A stretch of DNA of 64,000 bases from Sinorhizobium alkalisoli (GTDB lineage: Bacteria; Pseudomonadota; Alphaproteobacteria; Rhizobiales; Rhizobiaceae), in assembly GCF_008932245.1 (NCBI RefSeq), contig NZ_CP034910.1, positions 1,736,001-1,800,000 on the forward strand. Direction: 5' to 3'. Under the pieces are notes generated by a model. That model was not told the origin of the DNA. It worked only from the letters and a program-made list of their open reading frames with translations, and made no database searches. Below are positions 1 through 10,066 of this stretch, piece by piece; position 1 is the stretch's first letter; the number at the start of each line of letters is the position of its first letter. The translations under genes and the position numbers were made by a program.

Positions 1-1386
<1,386 letters not shown>

Positions 1387-1402
1387 TAGCGCCTCTGCGA
1401 AC

Positions 1403-1433
1403 AGATCCTTGGCTCGCTTCGGGCCAAGGATCT
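1403..1433. terminator. Hairpin terminator between groEL and guaD
   Basis: A perfect 11-bp inverted repeat (AGATCCTTGGC / GCCAAGGATCT, 9-nt loop) lies between the convergent groEL and guaD genes. The guaD stop codon is at its right edge. No clean T-run is present; it probably serves both directions. Confidence 0.7.
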
Positions 1434-2776
1434 TAGATTAGTTCGAGTTCCCTTTCCCGCGCGGCCACGACCCGTCCCGTCGCCCGCTTCATCGGCTTGC
1501 CCGCGACGTAGACTTCGGCGACGCAGCGGTCGTCGCCCATCGTCTGCAGAACGAAGAGCTCTTCGGCAAGTGAGGACGCGACCTGCATCCTCAGCTCCAT
1601 TGCGGATTTCGCACGGCTGTCGAGCACGACGATGTCGGCGTCCGCGCCGACATGCAGCGAACCGATTCGATGCTCCAGACCAAGCGCCTGGGCATTGCCG
1701 AGCGTCATCCTGTAGAAAGAATTGAGCGGCGAGAGCCGCTGGCCTTGCAGGTGCAATATCTTGTAGGCCTCGTCCATGGTCTCCAGCATCGAAAAGCTGG
1801 TGCCTGCACCGACATCCGTTGCTACCGCATAGCGGCCGCCGAGCCGGTCGAAGCGGTCGCGATCGAAGAGGCCGCTGCCGAGGAAGAGGTTGGAGGTCGG
1901 GCAGAAGACCCCGACGGCGCCCGCCTCGGCGAGCACGGATATTTCCCTGTCGCTCAGATAGATGCAATGGCCGAGCAATGTCTTGCGGCCAAGGAGGTCA
2001 TAGCGGGCATAAATATCGGTATAGTCCCGCGCTTCGGGGTAGAGCGAAGTGGCGAAGGCGATCTCATCCCTGTTTTCGGAAAGATGCGTCTGGACGTAGC
2101 AGGCCGGGTGCTCGGCGACGAGCGCCCGGGCGATCTCCATCTGTTCCGGGGTCGAGGTGATCGCAAATCGCGGGCTGATCGCATAATGCGCGCGGCCGCG
2201 ACCATGCCACTTGCCGATGAGCCGTTTGGTTTCGTCATAGCCTGTTTGCGGCGTGTCGCGCAGGGCCTCGGGCGCATTGCGATCCATCATCACCTTGCCG
2301 CCGATCATCAGCATGTTTCGCTCTTCCGCCGCGGTGAAGAAGGCATCGACGCTTTCCGGATGCACCGAACAATAGGCAACGGCGGTGGTCGTGCCGTTGG
2401 AGAGCAGTTCATCCATGAACCGGCCGGCAATGAAGGCCGCGTGTTTGCCTTCCCTGAATTTCTGCTCCTCGACGAAGACATAGGTGTTCAGCCACTCGAG
2501 GAGCTGCGCTCCATAGGAGGCGATCGCCTGGGTCTGGGGAAAATGGAGATGCGTATCGATGAGGCCGGACAGGACGAGATGCGGACGATGATCGATCAAC
2601 TGCACGCGCTCTCCGGCAGCGGCCGCCACGTCGCCGTAAGGTCCGACGGCGGTAATCTTGCCGCCGCCGACGAGAACCGCGCCATCCTCGTAAAAGCGGT
2701 AGGACTCGCTGTCCTCCATGCCCTGGGGCTCCCGGACGAAAGTCAGCACCCGGCCGCGGATCAAGAGGTCGTTCAT
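1433..2776 (-). CDS. guaD: Guanine deaminase
   Basis: Amidohydrolase-superfamily enzyme converting guanine to xanthine and ammonia in the cytoplasm. The metal-binding H-x-H (DTHLHFPQ) is at about residues 76-78, followed by the conserved QTHLSEN, LLGHCIYLSD and ATDVGAGTS segments that supply the remaining His and Asp ligands. I chose the ATG at 2776 (447 aa) over a longer frame because it follows an AAGGAAGG Shine-Dalgarno and overlaps the puuD stop as ATGA, the signature of translational coupling. It is the second gene of a puuD-guaD operon. The xanthine it makes would feed the xanthine dehydrogenase encoded at 38-43 kb. Confidence 0.95.
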   Translation of the reverse strand: MNDLLIRGRVLTFVREPQGMEDSESYRFYEDGAVLVGGGKITAVGPYGDVAAAAGERVQLIDHRPHLVLSGLIDTHLHFPQTQAIASYGAQLLEWLNTYVFVEEQKFREGKHAAFIAGRFMDELLSNGTTTAVAYCSVHPESVDAFFTAAEERNMLMIGGKVMMDRNAPEALRDTPQTGYDETKRLIGKWHGRGRAHYAISPRFAITSTPEQMEIARALVAEHPACYVQTHLSENRDEIAFATSLYPEARDYTDIYARYDLLGRKTLLGHCIYLSDREISVLAEAGAVGVFCPTSNLFLGSGLFDRDRFDRLGGRYAVATDVGAGTSFSMLETMDEAYKILHLQGQRLSPLNSFYRMTLGNAQALGLEHRIGSLHVGADADIVVLDSRAKSAMELRMQVASSLAEELFVLQTMGDDRCVAEVYVAGKPMKRATGRVVAARERELELI

Positions 2777-4011
2777 TGGATTTTTCCTTCCTTCACGGCC
2801 GTCTCGTACCAAGAGGCGAGCAATTGCCGTTCTTCTTCGCTGACGCCGGTGACGTTGGCGGGCGGCATTGCCCGCGACCGTCCCGCCTGCAGATAGATCT
2901 CGCGGGCATGCGCGATGATGTCGCCGTCGGTTTCGAGGACGACGCCCTTAGGCGGAACGACCAGCCCCTCCCAGCCGGGCTCGCGCGCATGGCACATGGC
3001 ACAGCGGCCGAGCACCGTGTCGCGTACTTTGGAGAAGTCCGCCGTCGCGACGACCGCCTGTTCCCTGGTCGAGGCCCTCGCCTCCCCACCCTGCGAGAGA
3101 ACCTTGGGAACCGTCGAGAGCCACATGATGACGATGAACAGGAGGGCCGTGACGAGCCATGTCCAGGTCGGGCTGCCCTGGCGGGCGTGGCGGGTGTTGA
3201 ACCAGTGACGAACGGTGACGCCCATCAGGAACACCAGCGAGGCGATGATCCAGTTGTATTCGGTGCCGAAGGCCAGGGGATAATGGTTCGACAGCATCAG
3301 GAACAGGACGGGCAGCGTCAGGTAGTTGTTGTGCGTCGAACGCTGCTTCGCCTGTTTGCCGAGCGCCGGCTCCGGCGCTCGGCCGGCGATCAGGTCGGCA
3401 ACTACCTTCTTCTGGTTGGGAATGATGATGAAGAACACATTGGCCGACATGATCGTGGCCGTAAAGGCGCCGAGATGCAGGTAAGCAGCGCGGCCGGTGA
3501 AGAGCTGGGTGTAACCCCAGGCGACGGCGACGAGCACGAAATAGAGCAGCACCATCAACCGCGTATTGTCTCTGCCGAGCGGCGAACGACAGATCGCGTC
3601 ATAGGCAAGCCAGCCGAAGGCAAGCGAAGCAAGCGAAATGGCGATCGCGGCCGGCTTCGAGACATCGAGCACGCTCGGGTCGATCAGATAGAGATCGGCG
3701 CCGGCATAGTAGACGAGGGCCAGCATGCCGAAGCCGGAGAGCCAGGTGACGTAGGACTCCCATTTGAACCAGGTGAGGTGCTCGGGCATGTTTTCCGGCG
3801 CCACCAGATATTTCTGGATGTGATAGAACCCGCCGCCATGCACCTGCCACTCCTCGCCATAGGCGCCGAGAGGCATGCCCGAACGCTGCCTCAGGCCCAG
3901 GTCCAGCGCAACGAAATAGAAGGACGAGCCGATCCAGGCGATCCCGGTGATGACATGCAGCCATCTTACGGCAAATGTCAGCCAGTCCCAGACAATGGCA
4001 TATTCGTACAT
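2773..4011 (-). CDS. puuD: Membrane cytochrome c-type urate oxidase PuuD
   Basis: 412-residue protein with a hydrophobic N-terminal domain of several membrane helices (beginning near WDWLTFAVRWLHVITGIAW) and a C-terminal cytochrome c domain with a CxxCH haem motif (CAMCH, near residue 335). The PuuD family oxidises urate to 5-hydroxyisourate and passes electrons to the respiratory chain instead of making H2O2. The ATG at 4011 begins the family-typical MYEYAIV sequence; a longer frame upstream is not homologous-looking. Its product is the substrate of UraH (43.0 kb). It is transcribed away from the LysR gene at 4265 and is coupled to guaD. Confidence 0.93.
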   Translation of the reverse strand: MYEYAIVWDWLTFAVRWLHVITGIAWIGSSFYFVALDLGLRQRSGMPLGAYGEEWQVHGGGFYHIQKYLVAPENMPEHLTWFKWESYVTWLSGFGMLALVYYAGADLYLIDPSVLDVSKPAAIAISLASLAFGWLAYDAICRSPLGRDNTRLMVLLYFVLVAVAWGYTQLFTGRAAYLHLGAFTATIMSANVFFIIIPNQKKVVADLIAGRAPEPALGKQAKQRSTHNNYLTLPVLFLMLSNHYPLAFGTEYNWIIASLVFLMGVTVRHWFNTRHARQGSPTWTWLVTALLFIVIMWLSTVPKVLSQGGEARASTREQAVVATADFSKVRDTVLGRCAMCHAREPGWEGLVVPPKGVVLETDGDIIAHAREIYLQAGRSRAMPPANVTGVSEEERQLLASWYETAVKEGKIQ

Positions 4012-4236
4012 GCGGGTTCTCCCATTTCTCCAGAGCGCATCGCCTTCAACGCGTTCACGTGACGCGCCTTGGATTTCTTGTTTTTGTGCATGTCGTAGTC
4101 CCAAACCGCTGCCCATGTTGGAGCGACATGCATTGGGCCGCATTATGTGCCATTGCTGGAGCAAGCGGGAACGTCCAAGGGATGACCAACTCTTTCAAAA
4201 AAAACTATAAAATGGAGATGGTGCCGGTACGGTATT

Positions 4237-4257
4237 TTCAGTTCCTAAGAACCTGAG
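4237..4257. promoter_or_regulatory. Candidate LysR-type operator
   Basis: An interrupted palindrome of the form TTC-N9-GAA, which contains the T-N11-A core expected for LysR regulators, lies 7 bp before the LysR start in the 253-bp gap between puuD and the LysR gene. Position and symmetry suggest autoregulation; binding is inferred. Confidence 0.35.
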
Positions 4258-4264
4258 GCGGAGC

Positions 4265-5215
4265 ATGTCCTATCTCGATAATGTGCGCGTGTTCGTGCGC
4301 GTGGTGGAACTTGGAACGCTGTCGGCCGCCGGTCGCGACCAGCGCGTGACCCCCGCGGTTGCGAGCAACAGAATCAAGGAGTTGGAGCGGCAACTGGGTG
4401 TTCGCCTCTTCAACCGCACGACCCGCAAGCTGACGCCGACGGAACATGGCCGCGTCTTCTATGACGGCGCCGTCAAGATCCTCGAAGCGGTGGACGAGGC
4501 CGAAAGCGCCGTCGCCGATCTTTCCCGCAATCCCAAGGGCGCGCTTCGCATCACCGCACCGCTCGGCATGGGGCGCCGCCTGATCGCCTCCGGCATCCCC
4601 GAGTTCCATGACAAGTATCCGGATATCGAGGTGCGGCTGCGCCTTTCCGACCGCAATGTCGACATCCTGGCGGAGGGCGTCGACGTCGCTTTCCGGCTCG
4701 GCATACTCGAAGACTCCAACCTGCGCATGCGCGGGATCATGAATTGCGACCGGGTGCTCTGCGGCTCGCCCCGGTATTTCGAGAAGCGCGGCGTGCCGGC
4801 GACACCGGACGAACTCATCACCGGGCGCCACGATTGCCTGCTGCTGCGCTATCCCGGCTCCAAGGAATATTACTGGACGCTGCAGACGCCGGAGGGCGTG
4901 CGCAAATTCGAAGTGGCCGGCCCCTATGATTCCGACGACGGCGACGTGCTCACCGAATGGGCGCTCGACGGGCGCGGCATCATCAACAAGCCGCTCTTCG
5001 AGGTGAAGCACCATATCGACGAGGGCAGGCTGCTGTCGATCCTCCAAGAGACCCCGCCGCTCGGCGCCCAGCTTGCCGCGATCTATCCGCACAAACGCTT
5101 CCAGGACCCGAAAGTCCGACTAATCATCGACTTCATGGCCGAACGCTGCCAGCGACTGATCGGCAAGGTTCTCGCCGAGCCGGCGACGGCACAGGTGCAG
5201 GAGCCCGTGGAATAG
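4265..5215 (+). CDS. LysR-family transcriptional regulator
   Basis: 316 residues with an N-terminal winged helix-turn-helix (about residues 1-60, FVRVVELGTLSAAGRD then SNRIKELERQLG) and a C-terminal periplasmic-binding-like effector domain. The overall sequence resembles the CrgA/DsdC-like subgroup of single-domain LysR regulators. It is divergent from puuD-guaD and is therefore a candidate regulator of purine breakdown, but nothing in the sequence identifies its ligand. A palindromic site sits immediately upstream of the start codon. Confidence 0.88.
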   Translation: MSYLDNVRVFVRVVELGTLSAAGRDQRVTPAVASNRIKELERQLGVRLFNRTTRKLTPTEHGRVFYDGAVKILEAVDEAESAVADLSRNPKGALRITAPLGMGRRLIASGIPEFHDKYPDIEVRLRLSDRNVDILAEGVDVAFRLGILEDSNLRMRGIMNCDRVLCGSPRYFEKRGVPATPDELITGRHDCLLLRYPGSKEYYWTLQTPEGVRKFEVAGPYDSDDGDVLTEWALDGRGIINKPLFEVKHHIDEGRLLSILQETPPLGAQLAAIYPHKRFQDPKVRLIIDFMAERCQRLIGKVLAEPATAQVQEPVE

Positions 5216-5253
5216 TCGGCGCCGGAACAAGGACTCTTCGAAAGCCTGCCTGT

Positions 5254-5964
5254 CTATGCGCGCGACAGCACCAGCCGCAGTCCGGCAAGACCAAAGCATA
5301 TGGCGAGAAGCCCCTCGATCCAGCGCCTCGCCCGGCGGTACAGGCGAACCATCGGTGCCGTCGAGAAGATGATCGCGTAGCCGCCGAAGATCGCGACGCT
5401 CAGCACCGCACAGCCGCCCAGGATCGCTGCAAGTGTCTGCCATGACGAATCCGGTCCAAGTCCAAGAGTGACCAGGGCAATCCAGCCAAGGATCGATTTC
5501 GGATTGCTGAGATGCATGAGCAATCCGCGCCGATAGAGCTCTGCCCCAGTCAGGACGGCACCGTTCGCTCCCGCATGCGCAGCATCTGCCTCTGGGGCGA
5601 ACGCGGATTTGCCGGCCTTGAAGGCCAGATAGAGGAGATATAGGCCGCCCAGAATCTTGAGAAGCACCAGGATTTCCGAATAACGGATCATGACTGCGGA
5701 AACGCCCGTCGCGGCCATCGCCCCCCAGAAGAGCGATCCGCTGACGACGCCGGCCGCGAGCATGAGGGCTGCACGCCTTCCGCTATGCATCGCCACCCCC
5801 ATGATCCGCATGGTGCTGGGCCCGGGGCTTCCGGCTGCGATCACATAGGCGCTGTAGACAATCAGGAGATGGTGGAATTCGGACGACAATTCGAAAACCT
5901 GTTCTGTGTTGTTTGCTGCAGATAGACCGATGAGACGCGCTGTCTCTATCTTTGCCGTCGCCAT
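5254..5964 (-). CDS. LysE/RhtB-family amino acid exporter
   Basis: 236-residue membrane protein of the LysE/RhtB exporter fold, with the family signature YVIAAGSPGPSTMRIMG at the first helix and about six hydrophobic segments. The longest frame starts at 6036, inside the neighbouring lysE gene; the ATG at 5964 avoids that overlap and gives a more normal N-terminus, although an even later non-ATG start is possible. It follows the lysE gene by 35 bp on the same strand, so the two probably share the LysG-controlled promoter. The substrate cannot be told from sequence. Confidence 0.85.
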   Translation of the reverse strand: MATAKIETARLIGLSAANNTEQVFELSSEFHHLLIVYSAYVIAAGSPGPSTMRIMGVAMHSGRRAALMLAAGVVSGSLFWGAMAATGVSAVMIRYSEILVLLKILGGLYLLYLAFKAGKSAFAPEADAAHAGANGAVLTGAELYRRGLLMHLSNPKSILGWIALVTLGLGPDSSWQTLAAILGGCAVLSVAIFGGYAIIFSTAPMVRLYRRARRWIEGLLAICFGLAGLRLVLSRA

Positions 5965-5999
5965 CACTTCCACGCAAGCGTCGCGGAAATGAACGGCAG

Positions 6000-6608
6000 C
6001 TACATCTTCGCCAACAGGCTCAAGGCAATCGACCACATCGTCAGGGCGATGAGCGTTTCCAGAATTCGCCAGGCTGCGGGCTTGGCGAAGACCGGCCTCA
6101 GCCAGGTCGCGCCGTAACCGAGCGAAAAGAAGAACAGGAAAGAGCCGGTCGCGGCGCCCGCCGCGAAGGAGGCCTCGTATCCCGGAGACCGGGTCGAGAT
6201 GCTACCAAGCAGTACGACCGTGTCGAGATAGACGTGCGGATTGAGCCAGGTGAGAGCAAGGCAGGTCAAAAGGGTCGCCCGAAGGCTCGATGAGCCCGCC
6301 TCCTGCACCGTCAACGCTCCCGACGCGTGAAAGGCGGAATAAAGGCTTTTTGCACCGTACCAGGCCAGAAAGGCCGCGCCGCCATAGCGCATGACCGGAT
6401 CGAGCCAGGGCAGCAGCGCCGCGATCTGCTGGAAACTGGTCACACCCATCGTGATCAGCACGGCGTCCGACAGGGCACAGGTGAGGCAGACGGCAAATAC
6501 ATGCTCGTTGCGAAGGCCCTGGCTCAGCACGAAAGCGTTCTGCGCGCCGATTGCGACGATGAGACTGAGCCCCATCACCAAGCCCGTGCCGTAAACCGGA
6601 AAATTCAT
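6000..6608 (-). CDS. LysE/ArgO-type basic amino acid exporter
   Basis: 202 residues, the usual length for LysE/ArgO, starting MNFPVYGTGLVMGLSLIVAIGAQNAFVL, cut here as the diagnostic VAIGAQNAFVLSQGL region. About six membrane segments. The family exports lysine or arginine when intracellular levels are high, for instance during growth on peptides. It is transcribed divergently from a LysG/ArgP regulator 98 bp away, the classic lysE-lysG arrangement, and that intergenic gap holds a perfect LysR operator. It is first gene of a probable two-exporter operon. Confidence 0.9.
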   Translation of the reverse strand: MNFPVYGTGLVMGLSLIVAIGAQNAFVLSQGLRNEHVFAVCLTCALSDAVLITMGVTSFQQIAALLPWLDPVMRYGGAAFLAWYGAKSLYSAFHASGALTVQEAGSSSLRATLLTCLALTWLNPHVYLDTVVLLGSISTRSPGYEASFAAGAATGSFLFFFSLGYGATWLRPVFAKPAAWRILETLIALTMWSIALSLLAKM

Positions 6609-6670
6609 ACCTCAAAGCTCCCGAACGGTGATGGGCTTTTTTGCTATCGCAGCTCAGGGATTCAGGCTAG

Positions 6671-6693
6671 TTAATTCTACTAACTTCAATTAA
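6671..6693. promoter_or_regulatory. LysG/ArgP operator, perfect T-N11-A palindrome
   Basis: TTAATT, 11 bp, AATTAA: a perfect inverted repeat centred in the lysE-lysG intergenic gap, ending 13 bp before the regulator start codon. The spacing and the T-N11-A core match LysR-type binding sites. The surrounding 40 bp are markedly AT-rich compared with the rest of the window. Confidence 0.7.
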
Positions 6694-6706
6694 GCAAAAC
6701 TAATCC

Positions 6707-7606
6707 ATGCTCGATTATTCAGCGCTCCGTGCCGTCTTCTCAGTCATCCAGACCGGCAGCTTCGAGAAAGCTGCTGGCCTGCTCAACGTGACGCCTTCGG
6801 CGGTTTCGCAACGGGTGAAGCAGCTCGAGGAACGCCTCGGCATCGTGCTGATCGCGAGGGGCAATCCCTGCACCGCCACCGAAAAGGGAGAATGGCTCTG
6901 CCGGCACATGGAAAATGTCGGGATGCTCGAAGCCGAACTGTTCAATCATCTGCCCGCGCTTGTCGATCCGACGGAACCCGAACTGCGCGTGACGCTGCAT
7001 ATTGCGACGAATGCCGACAGTCTCGGCACATGGTTCCTGACGGCCATGTCGCGCTTCGCCAGCCGCTCCCCCTATCTCCTGAACATCGCGGTCGACGACC
7101 AGGACCATACCGCCGAGTGGCTGCGGCGAGGACAGGTCATCGCTGCCGTCACCAGCCTGGAAAAGCCGGTTCAGGGCTGCCGGCGCGTGTCACTCGGAGC
7201 CCTGCGCTATCACGCCACCGCGAGCCCCGATTTCGTCGCCCGCCATTTCCCGCAGGGCGTCATGAAGGAGGCCATTGGCAAGGCGCCTTTGTTGACGTTC
7301 AATCAAAAGGACAGGCTTCAAGGCCGGTGGATGCACCAGGTGTTTGGAGAAGACCTCAACCCTCCCACCCATTGGCTTCCGTCGACGCAAGGCTTCGTCG
7401 AGGCAAGTCTGTCCGGCATGGGCTGGGGCATGAACCCGGCACTCCTCGTCGGCGAGCACCTGGCAACCGGGCGATTGGTCGAGCTGATCCCCGATACGCC
7501 GCTCGACGTTCCGCTCTACTGGCAGATGAACCGTCTCGCCGCTGACCGGCTGGTGGACCTGACGCGCGAGGTCACGGCGGTGGCTACACATCATCTGTTG
7601 GCATGA
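6707..7606 (+). CDS. LysR-family regulator LysG/ArgP
   Basis: 299 residues. The N-terminal winged helix (DYSALRAVFSVIQTGSFEKAA, VTPSAVSQRVKQLEERLG) is the ArgP/IciA/LysG version of the LysR DNA-binding domain, and the remainder is the effector domain of that subfamily. ArgP/LysG proteins sense lysine and arginine and activate the exporter gene. The gene is divergent from the lysE-type exporter and carries its likely operator just in front of its own start, consistent with co-regulation of both genes. Confidence 0.9.
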   Translation: MLDYSALRAVFSVIQTGSFEKAAGLLNVTPSAVSQRVKQLEERLGIVLIARGNPCTATEKGEWLCRHMENVGMLEAELFNHLPALVDPTEPELRVTLHIATNADSLGTWFLTAMSRFASRSPYLLNIAVDDQDHTAEWLRRGQVIAAVTSLEKPVQGCRRVSLGALRYHATASPDFVARHFPQGVMKEAIGKAPLLTFNQKDRLQGRWMHQVFGEDLNPPTHWLPSTQGFVEASLSGMGWGMNPALLVGEHLATGRLVELIPDTPLDVPLYWQMNRLAADRLVDLTREVTAVATHHLLA

Positions 7607-7637
7607 CGCGCTGCCAAGACAAACGCCGTCGTGACGC

Positions 7638-8285
7638 TCATATCATTCCCATCATCGGCGGCACGAGTAGCCTGTCGGCCATCTGTTTCTGCGCTCCGTC
7701 GAGCGCCTGATAGAGAGGGGCGAGAGTTGCCTTCAGCTTGCGCACACTCTCGAGCCGGCTGGCGAGGGCGCTTTCCCTGGACTCGATCCGCTGCAATGGG
7801 GTCGCCGCGGCCCTGCCCGTGCTATCCATCGCGCCTGGCATCTGCGTCATGCCTTCCCGTGCGCCGCGGGCGTTAGCGCGCAGAACCTCGGCAAAGGCGT
7901 TCCACAACGACTCTTGCTCGGTCGTTATCTTGAGCTCCGTCTTCAGGAACGCGATGCGTCCCTCGATGTGTGCAGGCGCCATCATCTGGGCCATCGCCCA
8001 CATGCCGCCCTGCGCCATTGGTCCCTGTTCGGTGGCCATCATGTCCATAGGTCCTTGACCACCGCCCATCATTCCCATCATTCCGCCCATCATATCGCCG
8101 GGCATCATGCCGCCGGACGGCATCATGGCGCTTGGGTTTGCGGCGGATGCTTGCGGCTGCGTGCTCTCTTCGCTCGCCTGCACAGGCGTGGCCGCGGGGT
8201 GATGTGCGTCTTCGGCAAAGGCCGGCGTCCCGACCAACAGCAGTGCACTCGTCAGCAGCATTGTTTGCAGAGGGGTCATTTTCAT
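7638..8285 (-). CDS. Spy/CpxP-like LTXXQ periplasmic protein
   Basis: 215 residues. A signal peptide (MKMTPLQTMLLTSALLLVGTPAFA-type, cleavage after AFA near residue 22) is followed by a Met/Gly-rich segment (MMPGDMMGGMMGMMGGG) that could bind Cu(I), then a helical Spy/CpxP domain with a degenerate LTxxQ motif (LKITTEQESLWNAF). Spy-family proteins are ATP-independent periplasmic chaperones. I chose the ATG at 8285, which follows GGGAGAT, over an upstream frame. A perfect FixK box and a TATCAT -10-like sequence lie upstream, so microaerobic induction is likely. The nearby copper genes and the Met-rich stretch suggest a role in copper or envelope stress. Confidence 0.8.
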   Translation of the reverse strand: MKMTPLQTMLLTSALLLVGTPAFAEDAHHPAATPVQASEESTQPQASAANPSAMMPSGGMMPGDMMGGMMGMMGGGQGPMDMMATEQGPMAQGGMWAMAQMMAPAHIEGRIAFLKTELKITTEQESLWNAFAEVLRANARGAREGMTQMPGAMDSTGRAAATPLQRIESRESALASRLESVRKLKATLAPLYQALDGAQKQMADRLLVPPMMGMI

Positions 8286-8638
8286 ATCTCCCGGCTCTAA
8301 TTGAGCAGTCGAAACCATTGAAAATGATATTGCGGCGGCGAAAGATCGCCTTGATGCGGATCAAGCCGGGTCGGTCTAACTACCTGTCTCGTCCGGGAGA
8401 ATCGACGTCGATCGGCCATCCCGGCGAAATATGGACGACAAGGCCATTCAAGCTGCGCAACTGATCTTCCGGGCGTCGTGACTCCTGAACGGGTATATTA
8501 TGCCCGATTCACGGGCTTCCCTGAGATGCCGAAGGCGGGAAATCAACGAGATGAGTACGGGCATTCGTCCGGCCTTACGCGTGTCTTTTTGCCGAATGCA
8601 CAGCCATTGCGCCCGGCAGCAGAAAGCAGGAGGAAGCC
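8286..8638. other. Intergenic region with FixK box
   Basis: Divergent 353-bp gap between the Spy-like gene and the glucanase gene. Besides the FixK box (8351-8364) and its -10-like hexamer, no convincing coding sequence is present. A strong AGGAGG ribosome site ends it on the right side. Any promoter for the rightward gene is not recognisable. Confidence 0.5.
8351..8364 (-). promoter_or_regulatory. FixK/FNR box upstream of Spy-like gene
   Basis: TTGAT-GCGG-ATCAA, a perfect ten-of-ten match to the FNR/FixK consensus. On the minus strand the hexamer TATCAT (8329-8324) falls where a class II promoter -10 should be (box centre about 41.5 bp before the start of transcription), giving a predicted start near 8316 and a leader of about 30 nt before the ATG at 8285. 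Confidence 0.75.
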
Positions 8639-9946
8639 ATGAAAGCGGCCAGTTCTTTGGACGAGCTGCAGCAACTTCAGCGGCAGACGTTTGATTACTT
8701 TCTCAACGAAGTGAGCCCCGCCAACGGTCTCATCCTCGACAAGACGGCCACCAACTGGCCGTCCAGCATCGCCGCGACAGGTCTTGCGCTCGCCTGCTAT
8801 CCCGTCGCCGTGAAGCGTGGACTGATGCGTCGCGCAGCCGCAGTCGATCGAACGTTGACCACACTCCGGTTCTTCTTGGGCAGTCCTCAGGGGACACAAC
8901 CCGATGCCACGGGATACAAAGGCTTCTACTATCATTTCCTCGATATGGCGACCGGGCGTCGCGCCTGGCAATGCGAGCTTTCGACGATCGACAGCGCCCT
9001 GCTCCTAGCCGGGGCCTTGTCGGCCGCCGCGTATTTCGACGCGTCGGATGCTCGCGAACGGGAGATAACGGAGATCGCAGACGCGCTCTACCGCCGGGTG
9101 GATTGGCAGTGGGCGCTGAATGGCGCAGCGACGGTAACACACGGGTGGACACCGGAGGCCGGCTTCCTCAAGTACCATTGGGAGGGCTACAACGAGGCGC
9201 TGCTTCTTTATATTCTGGGACTGGGGTCGCCGACCCACCCGCTGCCGGAATCGAGCTACTCCGCCTGGACCTCCACTTATCATTGGGAGAGTTGCTACGG
9301 TTACGAGTACCTCTACGCGGGACCGCTGTTCACCCACCAATTATCCCATGTCTGGATCGACTTTCGCGGCATACAGGACGCTTACATGCGCGAGAAGGGC
9401 ATCGATTATTTCGAGAACAGCCGCCGGGCGACTCAGGTACAGCGAGCCTATGCGATCGACAACCCCCGCAAGTTCGATGGATACCGGGAATGCTGCTGGG
9501 GGATCACCGCCAGCGAGGGTCCCGGCCCCGCGACGCTCAAACTGAAGGGCGTCGAGCGCAAGTTCTACGACTATGTCGGACGCGGCGTTCCTTACGGTCC
9601 GGACGATGGCACGCTCGCGCCTTGGTCGGTGGTCGCCTCCTTGCCGTTCGCGCCTGAAATAGTCCTGCAGGCGGTTGACTACTGCGTCCACCAGGCGAAG
9701 CTGACGAAGTTCAACAGATACGGCTTCAAGGCAGCCTTCAATCCGACCCACCCAGGTGAACCAGGCAACCCCTACGGCTGGTGGGTGTCACCCTGGCACT
9801 TCGGACTCAATCAGGGGCCGATCGTGCTGATGATCGAGAATCATTGGAGCGGCCTGTTGTGGCGTTTGATGCGCGCGTGCCCCTATGTGGTCACGGGACT
9901 GCGGCGCGCCGGCTTCGACGGAGGCTGGCTGGATGAACTGCCCTGA
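8639..9946 (+). CDS. Soluble glucoamylase-like (GH144-type) glycoside hydrolase
   Basis: 435 residues with no signal peptide, consisting essentially of one (alpha/alpha)6-barrel 'glycoamylase' domain (PF10091 type). Recognisable segments are the N-terminal TFDYFLNEVSPANGLILD, GYKGFYYHF, SGAL-like LLLAGALSAAAYF, GWTPEAGFLKYHWEGYNEA and ECCWGITASEGPGP. Characterised members of this family (GH144) are endo-beta-1,2-glucanases, and the same domain forms the C-terminus of cyclic beta-1,2-glucan synthase NdvB. A stand-alone cytoplasmic copy could trim or recycle beta-1,2-glucan. The start is supported by an AGGAGG site six bases upstream. Substrate is inferred. Confidence 0.85.
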   Translation: MKAASSLDELQQLQRQTFDYFLNEVSPANGLILDKTATNWPSSIAATGLALACYPVAVKRGLMRRAAAVDRTLTTLRFFLGSPQGTQPDATGYKGFYYHFLDMATGRRAWQCELSTIDSALLLAGALSAAAYFDASDAREREITEIADALYRRVDWQWALNGAATVTHGWTPEAGFLKYHWEGYNEALLLYILGLGSPTHPLPESSYSAWTSTYHWESCYGYEYLYAGPLFTHQLSHVWIDFRGIQDAYMREKGIDYFENSRRATQVQRAYAIDNPRKFDGYRECCWGITASEGPGPATLKLKGVERKFYDYVGRGVPYGPDDGTLAPWSVVASLPFAPEIVLQAVDYCVHQAKLTKFNRYGFKAAFNPTHPGEPGNPYGWWVSPWHFGLNQGPIVLMIENHWSGLLWRLMRACPYVVTGLRRAGFDGGWLDELP

Positions 9947-10066
9947 TCGGTTCCTGTGAAAGGAATTCTGCGGTACGATTTCGAAGAGGCCGCTTGCAAC
10001 GCGTTTTTTCCGACGACGACATGAGCGGCAGTCGCGTTTTCGTTGGCGCGGCTCGCCCCGGAGTAG

